Notes under the pieces: model-generated
Seen by the model: only the letters and a program-made list of their open reading frames with translations
Database searches by the model: none
What the model was told of the DNA's origin: nothing
Assembly (NCBI RefSeq): GCF_029504735.1
Contig: NZ_JAQFIP010000006.1
Coordinates: 62,001 to 126,000, forward strand
Direction: 5' to 3'
Source: Ereboglobus sp. PH5-10
GTDB lineage: Bacteria > Verrucomicrobiota > Verrucomicrobiia > Opitutales > Opitutaceae
DNA: 64,000 nt
Position numbers and translations under genes: made by a program
Shown: positions 45,379 through 54,103 of the stretch, one piece after another
Numbering within the stretch: position 1 is the stretch's first letter
Layout: every line of letters begins with the position of its first letter

Positions 45379-46294
45379 CAGTTGTTCGCTTGTTGGAATC
45401 GGCTGCCGCGGGGGCGGTTTTGTGGCCGAATACCTTTCGTTTGATGTGCCGCAAGATGCCGAAGAGCAGAAACGCCACGCACAGGCCGAGAAACGCAAAC
45501 TCGCGGTAGTAAATGACAAAGCCAACCACGATGAGCAGGACGACAAAGTAACGCACGCGAATGCGCGTTTGCATGCCAAGGTTTTTGCCGCTCGGAAAAC
45601 GAATCGTGCTCATCATCAAAAACGCGACCAATAGCATCAGCACGGGCAACCCGAGCGAGATGACCTTGAGCGATTTTTCGGATTCCGTCAGGCGCATGAG
45701 GCAGAGAAGCGTGGCGGCCACGGTCGCGGCGGCGGTCGGCACCGGCAGGCCGATGAAATCCTTGTTGGAATCCTTGGCTCCGCGGTGGAGCAGGGGATTG
45801 GTGATGACGTTGAAGCGGGCCAGTCGCATTGCCGCGCAAAGCAGGTAAATAAAACCGACCGCCCAGCCGATGTTGCGAAACCAGGGAATGCCCTGCGTGG
45901 GCGAGAGGATGAAAAAGAAAACCATCATCGCCGGCGCGATGCCGAACGAAACCACGTCGGCGAGCGAGTCGAACTCGGCGCCAAAAAGCGATTCGCGGCC
46001 GCCCATGCGCGCGAGCCGTCCGTCGAGCGAATCAAACACCGCCGCGCCCAAAATCAGAAAAACGGCAAACCGGTAATAATCGTAGGACGAGTAGCCATTG
46101 TAGAGGCCGTCGGCGCCGTATTCGGCGAAACGCGCGAAGATGCAACTGATGAGTGACGAGAATCCGCAAAAGAGATTTCCCGCCGTCATAAGGTTGGGCA
46201 AAAGGTAAATCCGGCTGGCCTGCGTGACGTTGTAAGGGTCTCGCGGATCGGCATCAACGGGCGCCTGCGGGTTTGTCGGTGAATCTTGCGACAT
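45374..46294 (-). CDS. pssA: CDP-diacylglycerol-serine O-phosphatidyltransferase
   Basis: 306 residues, about eight membrane helices. The CDP-alcohol phosphotransferase motif DSLDGRLARMGGRESLFGAEFDSLAD is complete, with the Asp residues that bind metal and the CDP group. It makes phosphatidylserine, the precursor of phosphatidylethanolamine. The N-terminus (about 35 residues, rich in Pro and Asp) precedes a hydrophobic stretch starting at LLPNLMTAGNLFCG, the usual start of the family. No psd gene is nearby. It is transcribed toward the dnaN gap. Confidence 0.93.
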   Translation of the reverse strand: MSQDSPTNPQAPVDADPRDPYNVTQASRIYLLPNLMTAGNLFCGFSSLISCIFARFAEYGADGLYNGYSSYDYYRFAVFLILGAAVFDSLDGRLARMGGRESLFGAEFDSLADVVSFGIAPAMMVFFFILSPTQGIPWFRNIGWAVGFIYLLCAAMRLARFNVITNPLLHRGAKDSNKDFIGLPVPTAAATVAATLLCLMRLTESEKSLKVISLGLPVLMLLVAFLMMSTIRFPSGKNLGMQTRIRVRYFVVLLIVVGFVIYYREFAFLGLCVAFLLFGILRHIKRKVFGHKTAPAAADSNKRTTV

Positions 46295-46336
46295 GGGAAG
46301 GGAAAATGGAAAGGGCGTCGGAACCTCGCGGCTGCT

Positions 46337-46690
46337 TTATTTTTTCGTGAGCGTTTCGAGATATTTCCAGAACTTGGAGTGCTGCTCAACGAGTTGCGAC
46401 TCGGAAACGGGAAGCTTGTTGCGCAAAAGAAAATCCTCCAGCGAGTTTTTGTGGAGGATGTAAATGGTGTGGAGCGTGCTGCCGCGCACCTCGAAATAAA
46501 AACGAAACTCGGCGGCGCGCAACCGGTAGAGCGTGTTTGTGCCGCGGGTGAAGCGGCTGAGCGGTTCGCGCGGATTGGCGATGTCGGAGGGCTTGAGATT
46601 GCTGATGGGCAGGATCACTTCCAGCTGTTGGAGTTTGTCGAGCTTGTTGAGCTCGGCCATCGCTTGTTCTGAAAAGGTGACTTGATACAT
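46337..46690 (-). CDS. RelE/ParE-superfamily-like protein
   Basis: 117 residues. The pattern MYQVTFSEQAMAELNKLDKLQQLEVI, LSRFTRGTNTLYRLRAAEFRFYFEV and LHTIYILHKNSLEDFLLR follows the RelE/ParE fold: basic Arg-rich centre and a C-terminal hydrophobic strand with a conserved-looking HK. An adjacent antitoxin gene is missing: the next upstream gene is divergent and pssA is downstream. It may be an orphan toxin-like or chromosomal housekeeping relative. Activity is not established. Confidence 0.55.
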   Translation of the reverse strand: MYQVTFSEQAMAELNKLDKLQQLEVILPISNLKPSDIANPREPLSRFTRGTNTLYRLRAAEFRFYFEVRGSTLHTIYILHKNSLEDFLLRNKLPVSESQLVEQHSKFWKYLETLTKK

Positions 46691-46885
46691 TGGCGTTGAG
46701 TGTGAGGCGCGTGTGGAAAAGTGCGCCTACTCTCGGTGGTGCTTTCACGCATTGCAAAGATTTTCCGCCGTGCCACCGGCTCCGCGGCCAAAACGAAACC
46801 GCGCTGATTTCTTCGATTGAAGCGGCGCCGTTTCGCGTTTTTTCTTTTCGCAAAACAAAGCCCGCACACACAAACAACCATCCGC

Positions 46886-47167
46886 ATGTCCGCAACCATT
46901 CCTCTCCTACTGATCGCCAGCATTTGTTTCGGCGTGATTTCGATCGTGATCTTCTTTGTCCACCAAAACACGCGCAAACGCCAGGCCGCCGCCGCGCGCG
47001 CGAACACCCGCAACGATGCCGCGCCCGTCGTGCTCGATCTCGGCGGACGCCTTCCGTCAAAACGCCGCCGTCCCTGCGGCCGTCACGGTGAAGGCGGCGG
47101 CAACTGCGACGATTGCGAGCACAAGCACGAGCACGGCGAACACGAACACAACCATTGCCAAAAATAA
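46886..47167 (+). CDS. small membrane protein with His/Cys-rich C-terminus
   Basis: 93 residues from the ATG at 46886. One membrane helix at about 4-27 (ATIPLLLIASICFGVISIVIFFV), a basic linker (QNTRKRQAAAARAN), and a tail with CGRHGEGGGNCDDCEHKHEHGEHEHNHCQK-type composition: four cysteines and seven or more histidines in the last 35 residues. This suggests binding of soft metal ions, as in FeoB-associated or metallochaperone-like small proteins, but no such gene is adjacent. Upstream of rpe by 58 bases. The frame is short, but the composition looks selected. Confidence 0.6.
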   Translation: MSATIPLLLIASICFGVISIVIFFVHQNTRKRQAAAARANTRNDAAPVVLDLGGRLPSKRRRPCGRHGEGGGNCDDCEHKHEHGEHEHNHCQK

Positions 47168-47180
47168 CCCCTCCCACATC

Positions 47181-47212
47181 TTTCAGTCCTTCAGCCTTTC
47201 AGTTTTTCAGCC
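47181..47212. repeat. octanucleotide array upstream of rpe
   Basis: Four tandem 8-mers of TTTCAGTC/CTTCAGCC type with CAG spaced exactly every 8 bases, ending 13 bases before the rpe start. A shorter version of the same sequence precedes mnmG at 34557-34573. Confidence 0.75.
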
Positions 47213-47225
47213 CTTCCCTCCACTC

Positions 47226-47891
47226 ATGCACAAACCGATCCTCGCCCCGTCGATCCTTGCGGCGGACCACGCAAACCTCGCGGCGGGAACCGCCGTGGTC
47301 GAAAACCTCGTCCGCCCGCAAGAGCTCGCGTGGGTTCACCTCGACATCATGGACGGGCATTTCGTGCCGAACTTTTCCTTCGGCCCGCAAACCGTGGCGG
47401 CGCTTCGCCCAAACTCGCGCCTCTTCTTCGACACGCACCTGATGCTCGACGAGCCTCACCGCTACATCGAGCCATTCGCCAAGGCCGGCGCCGACCTCAT
47501 CAGCATCCACATCGAGCCGCAATACGACCACGCCGGCACGCTTGCGCGCATTCGCGAACTCGGCTGCCAGTGCGGAATCGTTCTCAACCCCGGCACGCCC
47601 GCGACCGCCATCGAGCCGCTGCTTGCGCAAGTCGACCTCGTGCTTGCGATGACCGTGCAGCCCGGTTTCGGCGGGCAAAGCTTCCGGCGCGACGTGCTTC
47701 CAAAAATCACGCAAATCGACACCTGGCGCCGCGAACGCGGCCTGGGTTTCCGCCTCGAAGTGGACGGCGGCATCGACCTCAACACCGTCGTCGAGTGCCG
47801 CGCCGCAGGCGCCGACACTTTTGTCGCCGGCACCTCGTTCTTCAACGCCGCCGACCGCGCCGCCTTCGCCGAAAAAATCTCGGCACTTTAA
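47226..47891 (+). CDS. rpe: ribulose-phosphate 3-epimerase
   Basis: 221 residues from the ATG at 47226; the longer upstream frame overlaps the membrane-protein gene. All Rpe motifs: PSILAADHANL, VHLDIMDGHFVPNFSFGP with catalytic Asp, DTHLM, IHIEPQ, TVQPGFGGQSF and EVDGGID with the second Asp. It interconverts ribulose-5-phosphate and xylulose-5-phosphate in the pentose phosphate pathway. The paralogue at 42263 has a different second motif. A TPR gene follows 24 bases later on the same strand. Confidence 0.95.
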   Translation: MHKPILAPSILAADHANLAAGTAVVENLVRPQELAWVHLDIMDGHFVPNFSFGPQTVAALRPNSRLFFDTHLMLDEPHRYIEPFAKAGADLISIHIEPQYDHAGTLARIRELGCQCGIVLNPGTPATAIEPLLAQVDLVLAMTVQPGFGGQSFRRDVLPKITQIDTWRRERGLGFRLEVDGGIDLNTVVECRAAGADTFVAGTSFFNAADRAAFAEKISAL

Positions 47892-47915
47892 CACCCGCCT
47901 CCTTTCTCAAGCACA

Positions 47916-48863
47916 ATGAATCTCCGCATGCCCGCCGCAAAACTCGCCTGCATCGCCCTTGCCGCTTTCGCGATGCAGCTCGCCTCGCCCGCCCAGTCCG
48001 CCCTTGAAAAACGGAACGAGGCCGGTCTCGCCCAAGCGGAGCAACAACTCAAAAACGCGCAAACCGACGGGGCCAGGCTCGCCGCGCTCAATGAAAAATC
48101 GCTCGCACTGGCCAGGCTCGGGCGCTCTGCCGAGGCGCTTGATGTCATCCGGCAGGCCGAGGCGCTCGCGCCGGACGACCTGGGCGCGCAGGTGAACAAG
48201 GCGATTATTCTCGACTCAAACGAAGAGCACCAGGCCGCGCGCGCGTTATACGACAGCCTTCTCGGAAAATTCCAAGAATGGCGCGGCGAGCGCGCGAAGA
48301 GCATCAGGAAGGGTGAAAAACCCGCCAAGTCGGACGGGGATGCCGGCATGCGCGCCATCAGCACGGATGCGCCGATGCACTCGGCGCTCAACTACGCGCT
48401 TCTCGGAAACTACAACAAGGCGCTCGCGCAACTCACCCGCGATTTTGAGATCCAGCCCCGCATTTCCATGCTGAGCAAGGACGGCGACTACGCCACGCTC
48501 TGGCGCCTCTGGCTCACCGCCAAAAGCCGCTCGGTCGACGGACTCCGCCCCGACATCGCGATCACGACCCTGATCCAAACGGCAAACGTCTCCACTCCGT
48601 ATCACGAGGAAATGCTGCGCCTCTGGTGGGGCAAGGGCCACTGGCAGAGAATCCTGGCCGCCATCAACGGCATGAAAATCAGCGACGAGGAAAAGGAAAC
48701 ATTCCTCACTGAGGCGCATTTTTTTGCCGCGGGATATTACCGCTACATGAAGCGCGACACCGAAACCGCGCTTGAGCTGCTCAATGCCGAAAACGCGCGC
48801 CCGTTCAACGGCTGCATCGAGCGGCTCTTTATCCGTAAGGAAATCGGCGAACTGAAAAAATAA
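47916..48863 (+). CDS. secreted TPR-type protein
   Basis: 315 residues. Signal peptide ending near PAQSA (about 28). Helix pairs reading as tetratricopeptide repeats are visible at about 55-130 (LAALNEKSLALARLGRSAEALDVIRQAEALAPDDLGAQVNKAII) and about 155-190 (HSALNYALLGNYNKALAQLTRDFEI). The C-terminal third is all-helical with LRLWWGKGHWQRILAAI and AAGYYRYMKRDTETALELL. No enzyme motif. Probably a periplasmic binding or scaffold protein; partners unknown. Likely cotranscribed with rpe. Confidence 0.65.
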   Translation: MNLRMPAAKLACIALAAFAMQLASPAQSALEKRNEAGLAQAEQQLKNAQTDGARLAALNEKSLALARLGRSAEALDVIRQAEALAPDDLGAQVNKAIILDSNEEHQAARALYDSLLGKFQEWRGERAKSIRKGEKPAKSDGDAGMRAISTDAPMHSALNYALLGNYNKALAQLTRDFEIQPRISMLSKDGDYATLWRLWLTAKSRSVDGLRPDIAITTLIQTANVSTPYHEEMLRLWWGKGHWQRILAAINGMKISDEEKETFLTEAHFFAAGYYRYMKRDTETALELLNAENARPFNGCIERLFIRKEIGELKK

Positions 48864-48896
48864 CGGGTGCCGCGGCGGATTGCGCACTGCGCAAAC

Positions 48897-49097
48897 GGAG
48901 TGAGATTAAAAGTGTGCCTGAAATGAGGGTGGGGCGGTTGGCAGACTGTCGCTAACCGCTCGAAACGCCGTTACCGAGCGCAAGCGACATCTGCCAACCG
49001 CCGTGTTGCGGGTTTCTCTCAATCGACGCCCACGATTCTCGGCGCGCACGCCCCACACATGACGTCGTGTTTCCGGTCACACTTTTAATCACACTCC
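48897..49097. mobile_element. MITE-like element with family IV palindrome
   Basis: Terminal inverted repeats GGAGTGAGATTAAAAGTGTG (48897-48916) and its complement at 49078-49097 (one mismatch) enclose a 201-bp element. GCGCAAA stands just outside both ends (48889-48895 and 49098-49104), like a target duplication. Inside is a palindrome with arms 48933-48953 and 48983-49002 around a GCTCGAAACGCCGTTACCGAGC core. It lies between the TPR gene and waaA. Confidence 0.6.
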
Positions 49098-49172
49098 GCG
49101 CAAAACCCGCCCGCGCACTTTGTCTTGCATCATGTGCGCGGGAAAAGAGTCTTGGCGCTGTCAAAACCACCG

Positions 49173-50492
49173 ATGATCTGGGTTTACCGCATACTGTTTT
49201 TTCCCGCGCTATTCTTCATGCTTCCTTATTATTTGCTGAGGATGTGGCGGCGCGGCGGTTACAAAAGCGGTTTCTCGCAACGGTTCGGCGCGGTGAATCT
49301 GCCGCCCAAAAACCCCGCCAAAAAACGCGTGTGGTTGCAGGCGGTGAGCGTCGGCGAAATGCAGGCGATCTCGCCCTTGCTTCAGGCGTTGAAAGCGCGC
49401 GGCGACGTGGAGGTTTACCTGACAACCACAACGAGCACGGGCCACAAAATCGCCCTCGACCGCTACGGCGAAAAATCCGGCATCACAATCGGCACCGGCT
49501 ATTTTCCGCTCGACTGGTGGGCATTTTCCGCGCGCGCATGGCGGCGCGTGCGCCCCGACTTGGTGATCCTGATGGAGGGCGAGCGCTGGCCCGAGCACAT
49601 CGCGCAGGCGCGGCGGCGCGGCGTGCCCGTGCTGGCGGTGAACGCGCGCCTTTCGGACCGCAGCTACTCGCGAATGAAAGCATGGCGCGCGGTGGCGATG
49701 CCCCTTATGCAGCGCGGCATCACGCGCGTGCTGGCGTGTTCGGAAATCGACGCGGAACGCTTCCGCGAACTCGGCTTCACGGCGGAGCAAGTCACGGTGA
49801 CGGGCAACATTAAATGGGATGTGACCATTCCGCTGATGAGCGCGGAGGAGCGCGTGTCACTGCGCGCGGAGATTGGCCTCGGCGCGAACGCAAACGAACT
49901 GATCCTGCTCGGCTCGTCCACATGGCCGGGCGAGGAGGATGCGCTGCTGGAGGCGCTGCGTGCGATTCGCGCGGCGGGCATCGCGGCGCGATTGCTGCTC
50001 GTGCCGCGCCACATGGAACGTCGCGGCGAAGTCGAGGCGCTGCTGCAAAAACAGACAACCCCGGACAGGGAAGACACCGCGCCGACCTGGCATTTTCGCT
50101 CGCGTGGCGCCGCGCCGGGCGTGGTTGACATTGCGGTGGGCGACACCACGGGCGAGTTGAGAAAATTCACGCAACTGGCCGACCTGGTTTTTGTTGGCAA
50201 AAGCCTTCCCCCGCACACGGAAGGCCAGACGCCTGTCGAGGCGGCGGCGCTTGGCCGCGCGATCCTGTTCGGCCCGGGCATGGGCAACTTCCGCGAAATC
50301 GCGAGGCGGCTGACCGACGCCGGCGCGGCAAAGGTTGTGCATAATCGCAAGGAGCTTTGCGTCACGGCGGCGCGCATACTTGGAGACGCCGATGCGCGCG
50401 CAAAAATGATGACCGCCTCAACCGAATGCTACCGCGGCAACCAGGGTGCCGTCGCGCGCACGCTCGAAATCATCGAAAAAACACTGGGATAA
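49173..50492 (+). CDS. waaA: 3-deoxy-D-manno-octulosonate (Kdo) transferase
   Basis: 439 residues from the ATG at 49173, which begins a membrane anchor (MIWVYRILFFPALFFMLPYYLLRM). GT-B fold: N-terminal VWLQAVSVGEMQAISPLL (VGE catalytic Glu), TTTTSTGHK, and GYFPLD; C-terminal VTGNIKWD, LLGSSTWPGEEDALLEAL and GKSLPPHTEGQTPVEAAALGRAILFGPGMGNF. It adds Kdo to lipid A precursors. With HldD it supports an LPS with Kdo and heptose. Preceded by an inverted-repeat element in place of a clear promoter. Confidence 0.94.
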   Translation: MIWVYRILFFPALFFMLPYYLLRMWRRGGYKSGFSQRFGAVNLPPKNPAKKRVWLQAVSVGEMQAISPLLQALKARGDVEVYLTTTTSTGHKIALDRYGEKSGITIGTGYFPLDWWAFSARAWRRVRPDLVILMEGERWPEHIAQARRRGVPVLAVNARLSDRSYSRMKAWRAVAMPLMQRGITRVLACSEIDAERFRELGFTAEQVTVTGNIKWDVTIPLMSAEERVSLRAEIGLGANANELILLGSSTWPGEEDALLEALRAIRAAGIAARLLLVPRHMERRGEVEALLQKQTTPDREDTAPTWHFRSRGAAPGVVDIAVGDTTGELRKFTQLADLVFVGKSLPPHTEGQTPVEAAALGRAILFGPGMGNFREIARRLTDAGAAKVVHNRKELCVTAARILGDADARAKMMTASTECYRGNQGAVARTLEIIEKTLG

Positions 50493-50648
50493 ACCCCTGC
50501 GAGCCTGCGATGTCACAAAGCGGACGGGCTGAGTATTGTTGATTTTGAGGGGAGCCTTGAAATAAAAAGACACAGGCTTTTGCACATGCCACAAGCGATT
50601 CGCTTTTATCCATCAAGGAGCTTCGGTCGCGTGGTGACTACATTCACC

Positions 50649-51815
50649 TCAACCCAGCAACGCCGTGCCGATTTTTCGGAATGTCATCGCGGCTTCGCTT
50701 TGCGGCGCGCTCACCACAATTGGCGCGCCCAAGTCGCCGCCTTCGCGAATTTCCGGTTGTATCGGCACCTGCCCGAGCAGTGGCGCGCCGAGTGACTCCG
50801 CCGTTTTTGCGCCGCCGCCGCTGCCGAATAATTCGTGCCGCAGCCCCGCCGGATCGGTGAACCAGCTCATGTTTTCCGCGACTCCGAGCACGGGCACGTT
50901 CACTTTTTGAAACATCAGGCCGCCTCGGCGCGCCACTTGGGTCGCGGCGAGTTGCGGCGTGGTCACGATGACCGCGCCGTCGAGCGGCAGCGTTTGCACG
51001 AGGGAGAGTTGCGCGTCGCCCGTGCCCGGCGGCAGGTCGACCAGGAGCACGTCGAGCTCACCCCATTTCACGTTTTGCACGAATTGTTGCACGGCTTTCA
51101 TGATCATCGGGCCGCGCCAGACAACGGGCGTGTTTTCGTCCACCAGAAAACCCATGCTCATCACCTTCACGCCGTGGTTTTCCAGGGGAATAATGAAGTT
51201 GTCGTCCTCGACATACGGGCGTCCCGAAATCCCCATCATCAGCGGCACGGACGGACCGTAAATGTCGCAATCCATCAGTCCCACGCGTCCCGCGCGCCCG
51301 CGCTCGGCGAGCAGTTGCGCAATCGCGCACGCGAGGTTCACCGAGAAAGTCGACTTGCCCACGCCGCCTTTTCCGGAGGCGATGGCGATGGAGCGGCTGA
51401 TGCCCGCCGGGGCCGCGCTGGCGGCGGCTTGCGCGGGGGCGTTTGCGGGCGGCGCGATTTCAACCTCGATGAGCGTGTCGTTCACGCCCGGCTGCGCGCG
51501 CAGGCATTTGTCCACCTCGGTCTTGATAAACTGCGCCACTTTTGGGTCGGAGGTGGTCAGCGCGAGCGACACCTTTGCGACTCCATCCGCAAAACCGGCG
51601 CCGCGCACCAGCCCGAACGAAACGATGTCGCGGCTGAAGCCGGGATATTTCACTTGTTTGAGAACTTCTTTGATTGAGTCGGAGGTCACGTTGGGAAATG
51701 TGAATAATTTTTTGGCGATTTCGACTGTTTTGACATTGTTAATGACGCCCAGCCAGTAAATAGAAATGGGCTGCAACAACGCCTCCCGGGGCAACACACT
51801 TTTTCCATGAAACAT
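50649..51815 (-). CDS. Mrp/ApbC-type iron-sulfur carrier ATPase
   Basis: Start uncertain. Family similarity begins near VKTVEIAKKLFTFPNV, but no ATG precedes it closely; the nearest is at 51815, overlapping the divergent tolB start by 9 bases, giving 388 residues; a TTG at 51776 would give 375. N-terminal MIP18-like (DUF59) domain (IKEVLKQVKYPGFSRDIVSFGLVR), then the P-loop NTPase with GKGGVGKST, MDCDIYGPS, VDLPPGTGDAQL and NMSWF. The C-terminal CxxC of some Mrp proteins is absent. It likely carries or loads Fe-S clusters. Orientation divergent from tolB. Confidence 0.88.
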   Translation of the reverse strand: MFHGKSVLPREALLQPISIYWLGVINNVKTVEIAKKLFTFPNVTSDSIKEVLKQVKYPGFSRDIVSFGLVRGAGFADGVAKVSLALTTSDPKVAQFIKTEVDKCLRAQPGVNDTLIEVEIAPPANAPAQAAASAAPAGISRSIAIASGKGGVGKSTFSVNLACAIAQLLAERGRAGRVGLMDCDIYGPSVPLMMGISGRPYVEDDNFIIPLENHGVKVMSMGFLVDENTPVVWRGPMIMKAVQQFVQNVKWGELDVLLVDLPPGTGDAQLSLVQTLPLDGAVIVTTPQLAATQVARRGGLMFQKVNVPVLGVAENMSWFTDPAGLRHELFGSGGGAKTAESLGAPLLGQVPIQPEIREGGDLGAPIVVSAPQSEAAMTFRKIGTALLG

Positions 51816-53054
51816 AACTTCGCACTTTCCCTTCTCATCCTCGCAACCGCCGCGACACCCGCCTTCGCGCAAAAAACCGGCGGCCAGCCCGTCACTGTTT
51901 ACGATCTCGACACGCTCCAAAAAAACACGGTGCCCATCGTGATCGCGGGCGACACGCAACTCGCCGCCTACGCGCACAAGGCCTTCGAGTCGCACGGCCG
52001 CTATTCGCGCGTCACCAGCGGCGGCGATTTCACGCTCACTTTCTCGCCCGTCTCGGCCACGCAGGTTCGCGTCGATATTGCCAAAAAAGGCTCGCCCACC
52101 ATCACCACTGTCACCGCCGGCGGCGCGGATGCGCGCGACGCCCTCTACCGCGCCGCCGACGCCGCTGTGAAAAACACCAGCGGCACCAGCGGCTACTTCA
52201 CCTCCCGGCTCGCCTTCGTCAGCAACAACACCGGCAAGGACGAAATCTACGTCAGCGACCTTTTTCTCAACGAAGCGCGCGCCGTCACCAACCAGCGCGC
52301 CAGCATCCTCATGCCTCGCTGGTCGCCCGACGGCTCCCGCATTCTCTACACGAGCCTTTTCAGGAGCAACTCGCCCGATCTCTTCCAACTCGATTTGCGC
52401 TCCGGCCGCTGGACCACCTATGCCGATTACAAGGGCACCAACATGGGCGCCCGTTACAGCCCCGACGGCTCGCGCGTTGTCTTCGTGATCGGCCACACCA
52501 ACGACACTCACGGCCTCTACATCGGCACGCCGGACGGCCGCGCCAAACCCAGGTCCATCCTGAATTCGCCCGACGCCAAATCCTCGCCCTGCTTCTCGCC
52601 CGACGGCCAGCGCATCGTGTTTGCGATGGCCTACGGTTCCAGCCCGCAGCTCTACATTATGCCCGCCGGCGGTGGCACGCCCGAGCGCATCAAGACCGGC
52701 GCGAGCTACAGCGCCGAGCCCGATTGGAGCCAGGCAAACCCGAACCTTATCGTGTTCACCGCCAGGCGGAACGGCGCCTTCTGCATCGGCGTGTATGATC
52801 TTTCGACAAAAAAGACGCGCTTCATCACGCCGAAAACATCCACCGGCGCGGTGATCAGGGGCGATTTCCTCGAACCCTCGTGGCTGCCTGACGGGCGTCA
52901 CGTCGTCTGCACCTCGCGCCCCTCGGGCGACCAGCGCTATCTCTACATCCTCGACACCGTGGAAAGCCCAGATGGCGAGGAAAAGGCGCACAACCGCGCC
53001 ACAAAAATCAGCGCCCTGCGCGCCGAGCACGCCAGCGTGCTGCCGCAGCCGTAA
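51807..53054 (+). CDS. tolB: TolB-type periplasmic beta-propeller protein
   Basis: 415 residues. Signal peptide (MKHNFALSLLILATAATPAFAQ), an N-terminal alpha/beta domain (about 25-125), then a six-bladed propeller with repeated WSPDGSRILYTS, YSPDGSRVVFV, FSPDGQRIVFA, WLPDGRHVV motifs. TolB belongs to the Tol-Pal system that keeps the outer membrane attached during division. Tol-Pal partners (tolA, tolQ, tolR, pal) are not in the window. The prmC gene follows on the same strand after 164 bases. Confidence 0.88.
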   Translation: MKHNFALSLLILATAATPAFAQKTGGQPVTVYDLDTLQKNTVPIVIAGDTQLAAYAHKAFESHGRYSRVTSGGDFTLTFSPVSATQVRVDIAKKGSPTITTVTAGGADARDALYRAADAAVKNTSGTSGYFTSRLAFVSNNTGKDEIYVSDLFLNEARAVTNQRASILMPRWSPDGSRILYTSLFRSNSPDLFQLDLRSGRWTTYADYKGTNMGARYSPDGSRVVFVIGHTNDTHGLYIGTPDGRAKPRSILNSPDAKSSPCFSPDGQRIVFAMAYGSSPQLYIMPAGGGTPERIKTGASYSAEPDWSQANPNLIVFTARRNGAFCIGVYDLSTKKTRFITPKTSTGAVIRGDFLEPSWLPDGRHVVCTSRPSGDQRYLYILDTVESPDGEEKAHNRATKISALRAEHASVLPQP

Positions 53055-53218
53055 GCGCGGCAGCCGGCCTTTTGGCTTTTTGGCAGGGCGGTTGGCGTTC
53101 AAAAAACCCGGCGCGCCCGCCGCGGACACAGTTTCATTTAAGCTGCCTTAAATCGCACCGGCCGTCTTCGTGCTCCGTTGACTACGGAGCGCACATTCAC
53201 CCATGCTGCGCGCGTTCC

Positions 53219-54088
53219 ATGCTCTCAGTTCTCGAAATCATCAAAAAGACGACCGATTTTTTTGCCACCAAGGGAATCGAGTCCGCGCGCCTCGACGCGG
53301 AATTGTTGATCGGGCACTCGCTTGGATTGAGGCGCATGCAGCTTTATTTGCAATTTGAGCGGCTGCTGACCGAGGCGGAGCTGGAAAAAATGCGCGCGCT
53401 TGTGCGGCGGCGCGCGGCGCGCGAGCCCTTGCAATACATCACGGGCGAAGTGGAGTGGGGCGGCATCAGGCTCAAGGTGGACGGGCGCGCGCTGATCCCG
53501 CGTCCCGAGACGGAATTACTGTTCGAAATCGCGCTCGAGGCGGCGGGTGCCGCGCGCCCGGAAACCGCGGCGACGGCGGAAAACATCCTCGATTTGGGAA
53601 CAGGCACGGGCGCGCTCGCGCTCGCGCTGGCAAAGGCGCGCCCCGATGCGCGCGTGCTTGCCGCGGATGCGAGTGATGACGCGCTTGCGCTCGCGCGTGA
53701 AAACGCCGCCGCGCTCAGCCTGGACGCGCGTGTTTCATTTTTAAAATCGGACTGGTTTGGCGCGGTTCCCGCCGGCGAGAAGTTTGATTTGATTGTTTCA
53801 AACCCGCCTTATTTGACGCGGGAGGAAATCGCCGAAACGGAGCCCGAGGTGAGGCAGTTCGAGCCGCATTCCGCGCTCGTGGCGGAGGACGACGGATGCG
53901 CGGATTTGCTGAAAATCATTTCGGGTGCGCCGGCGTTTCTCAAGCCCGGCGGCGTGCTTGCGCTCGAAACGGGAATCGCCCAGCACGCCGCGCTTCTCGC
54001 CGCGTGCGCGGATGCGGGTTTTGCGCGAAGCGAATCGCGCCAGGACTTGACGAAACGCGACCGGTTTGTGATCGCGTGGTTGGGGTAG
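53219..54088 (+). CDS. prmC: peptide chain release factor N5-glutamine methyltransferase
   Basis: 289 residues from the ATG at 53219 (MLSVLEIIKKTTDFFATKGIE). N-terminal helical domain with ARLDAELLIGHSLGLRR and LQYITGEVEWGG, the IPRPETELL segment, SAM-binding ILDLGTGTGALALALAK (123-139) and the NPPY motif (195-198) that binds the glutamine side chain. It methylates the GGQ glutamine of RF1 and RF2. prfA is not adjacent. It converges with the AsmA-like gene after only 15 bases. Confidence 0.95.
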   Translation: MLSVLEIIKKTTDFFATKGIESARLDAELLIGHSLGLRRMQLYLQFERLLTEAELEKMRALVRRRAAREPLQYITGEVEWGGIRLKVDGRALIPRPETELLFEIALEAAGAARPETAATAENILDLGTGTGALALALAKARPDARVLAADASDDALALARENAAALSLDARVSFLKSDWFGAVPAGEKFDLIVSNPPYLTREEIAETEPEVRQFEPHSALVAEDDGCADLLKIISGAPAFLKPGGVLALETGIAQHAALLAACADAGFARSESRQDLTKRDRFVIAWLG

Positions 54089-54103
54089 TGGTTTTTTGGG
54101 GCG

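Noticed and set aside
51816-53129. Extension of mrp to 826 residues
   Set aside because: The added part is the antisense of tolB.
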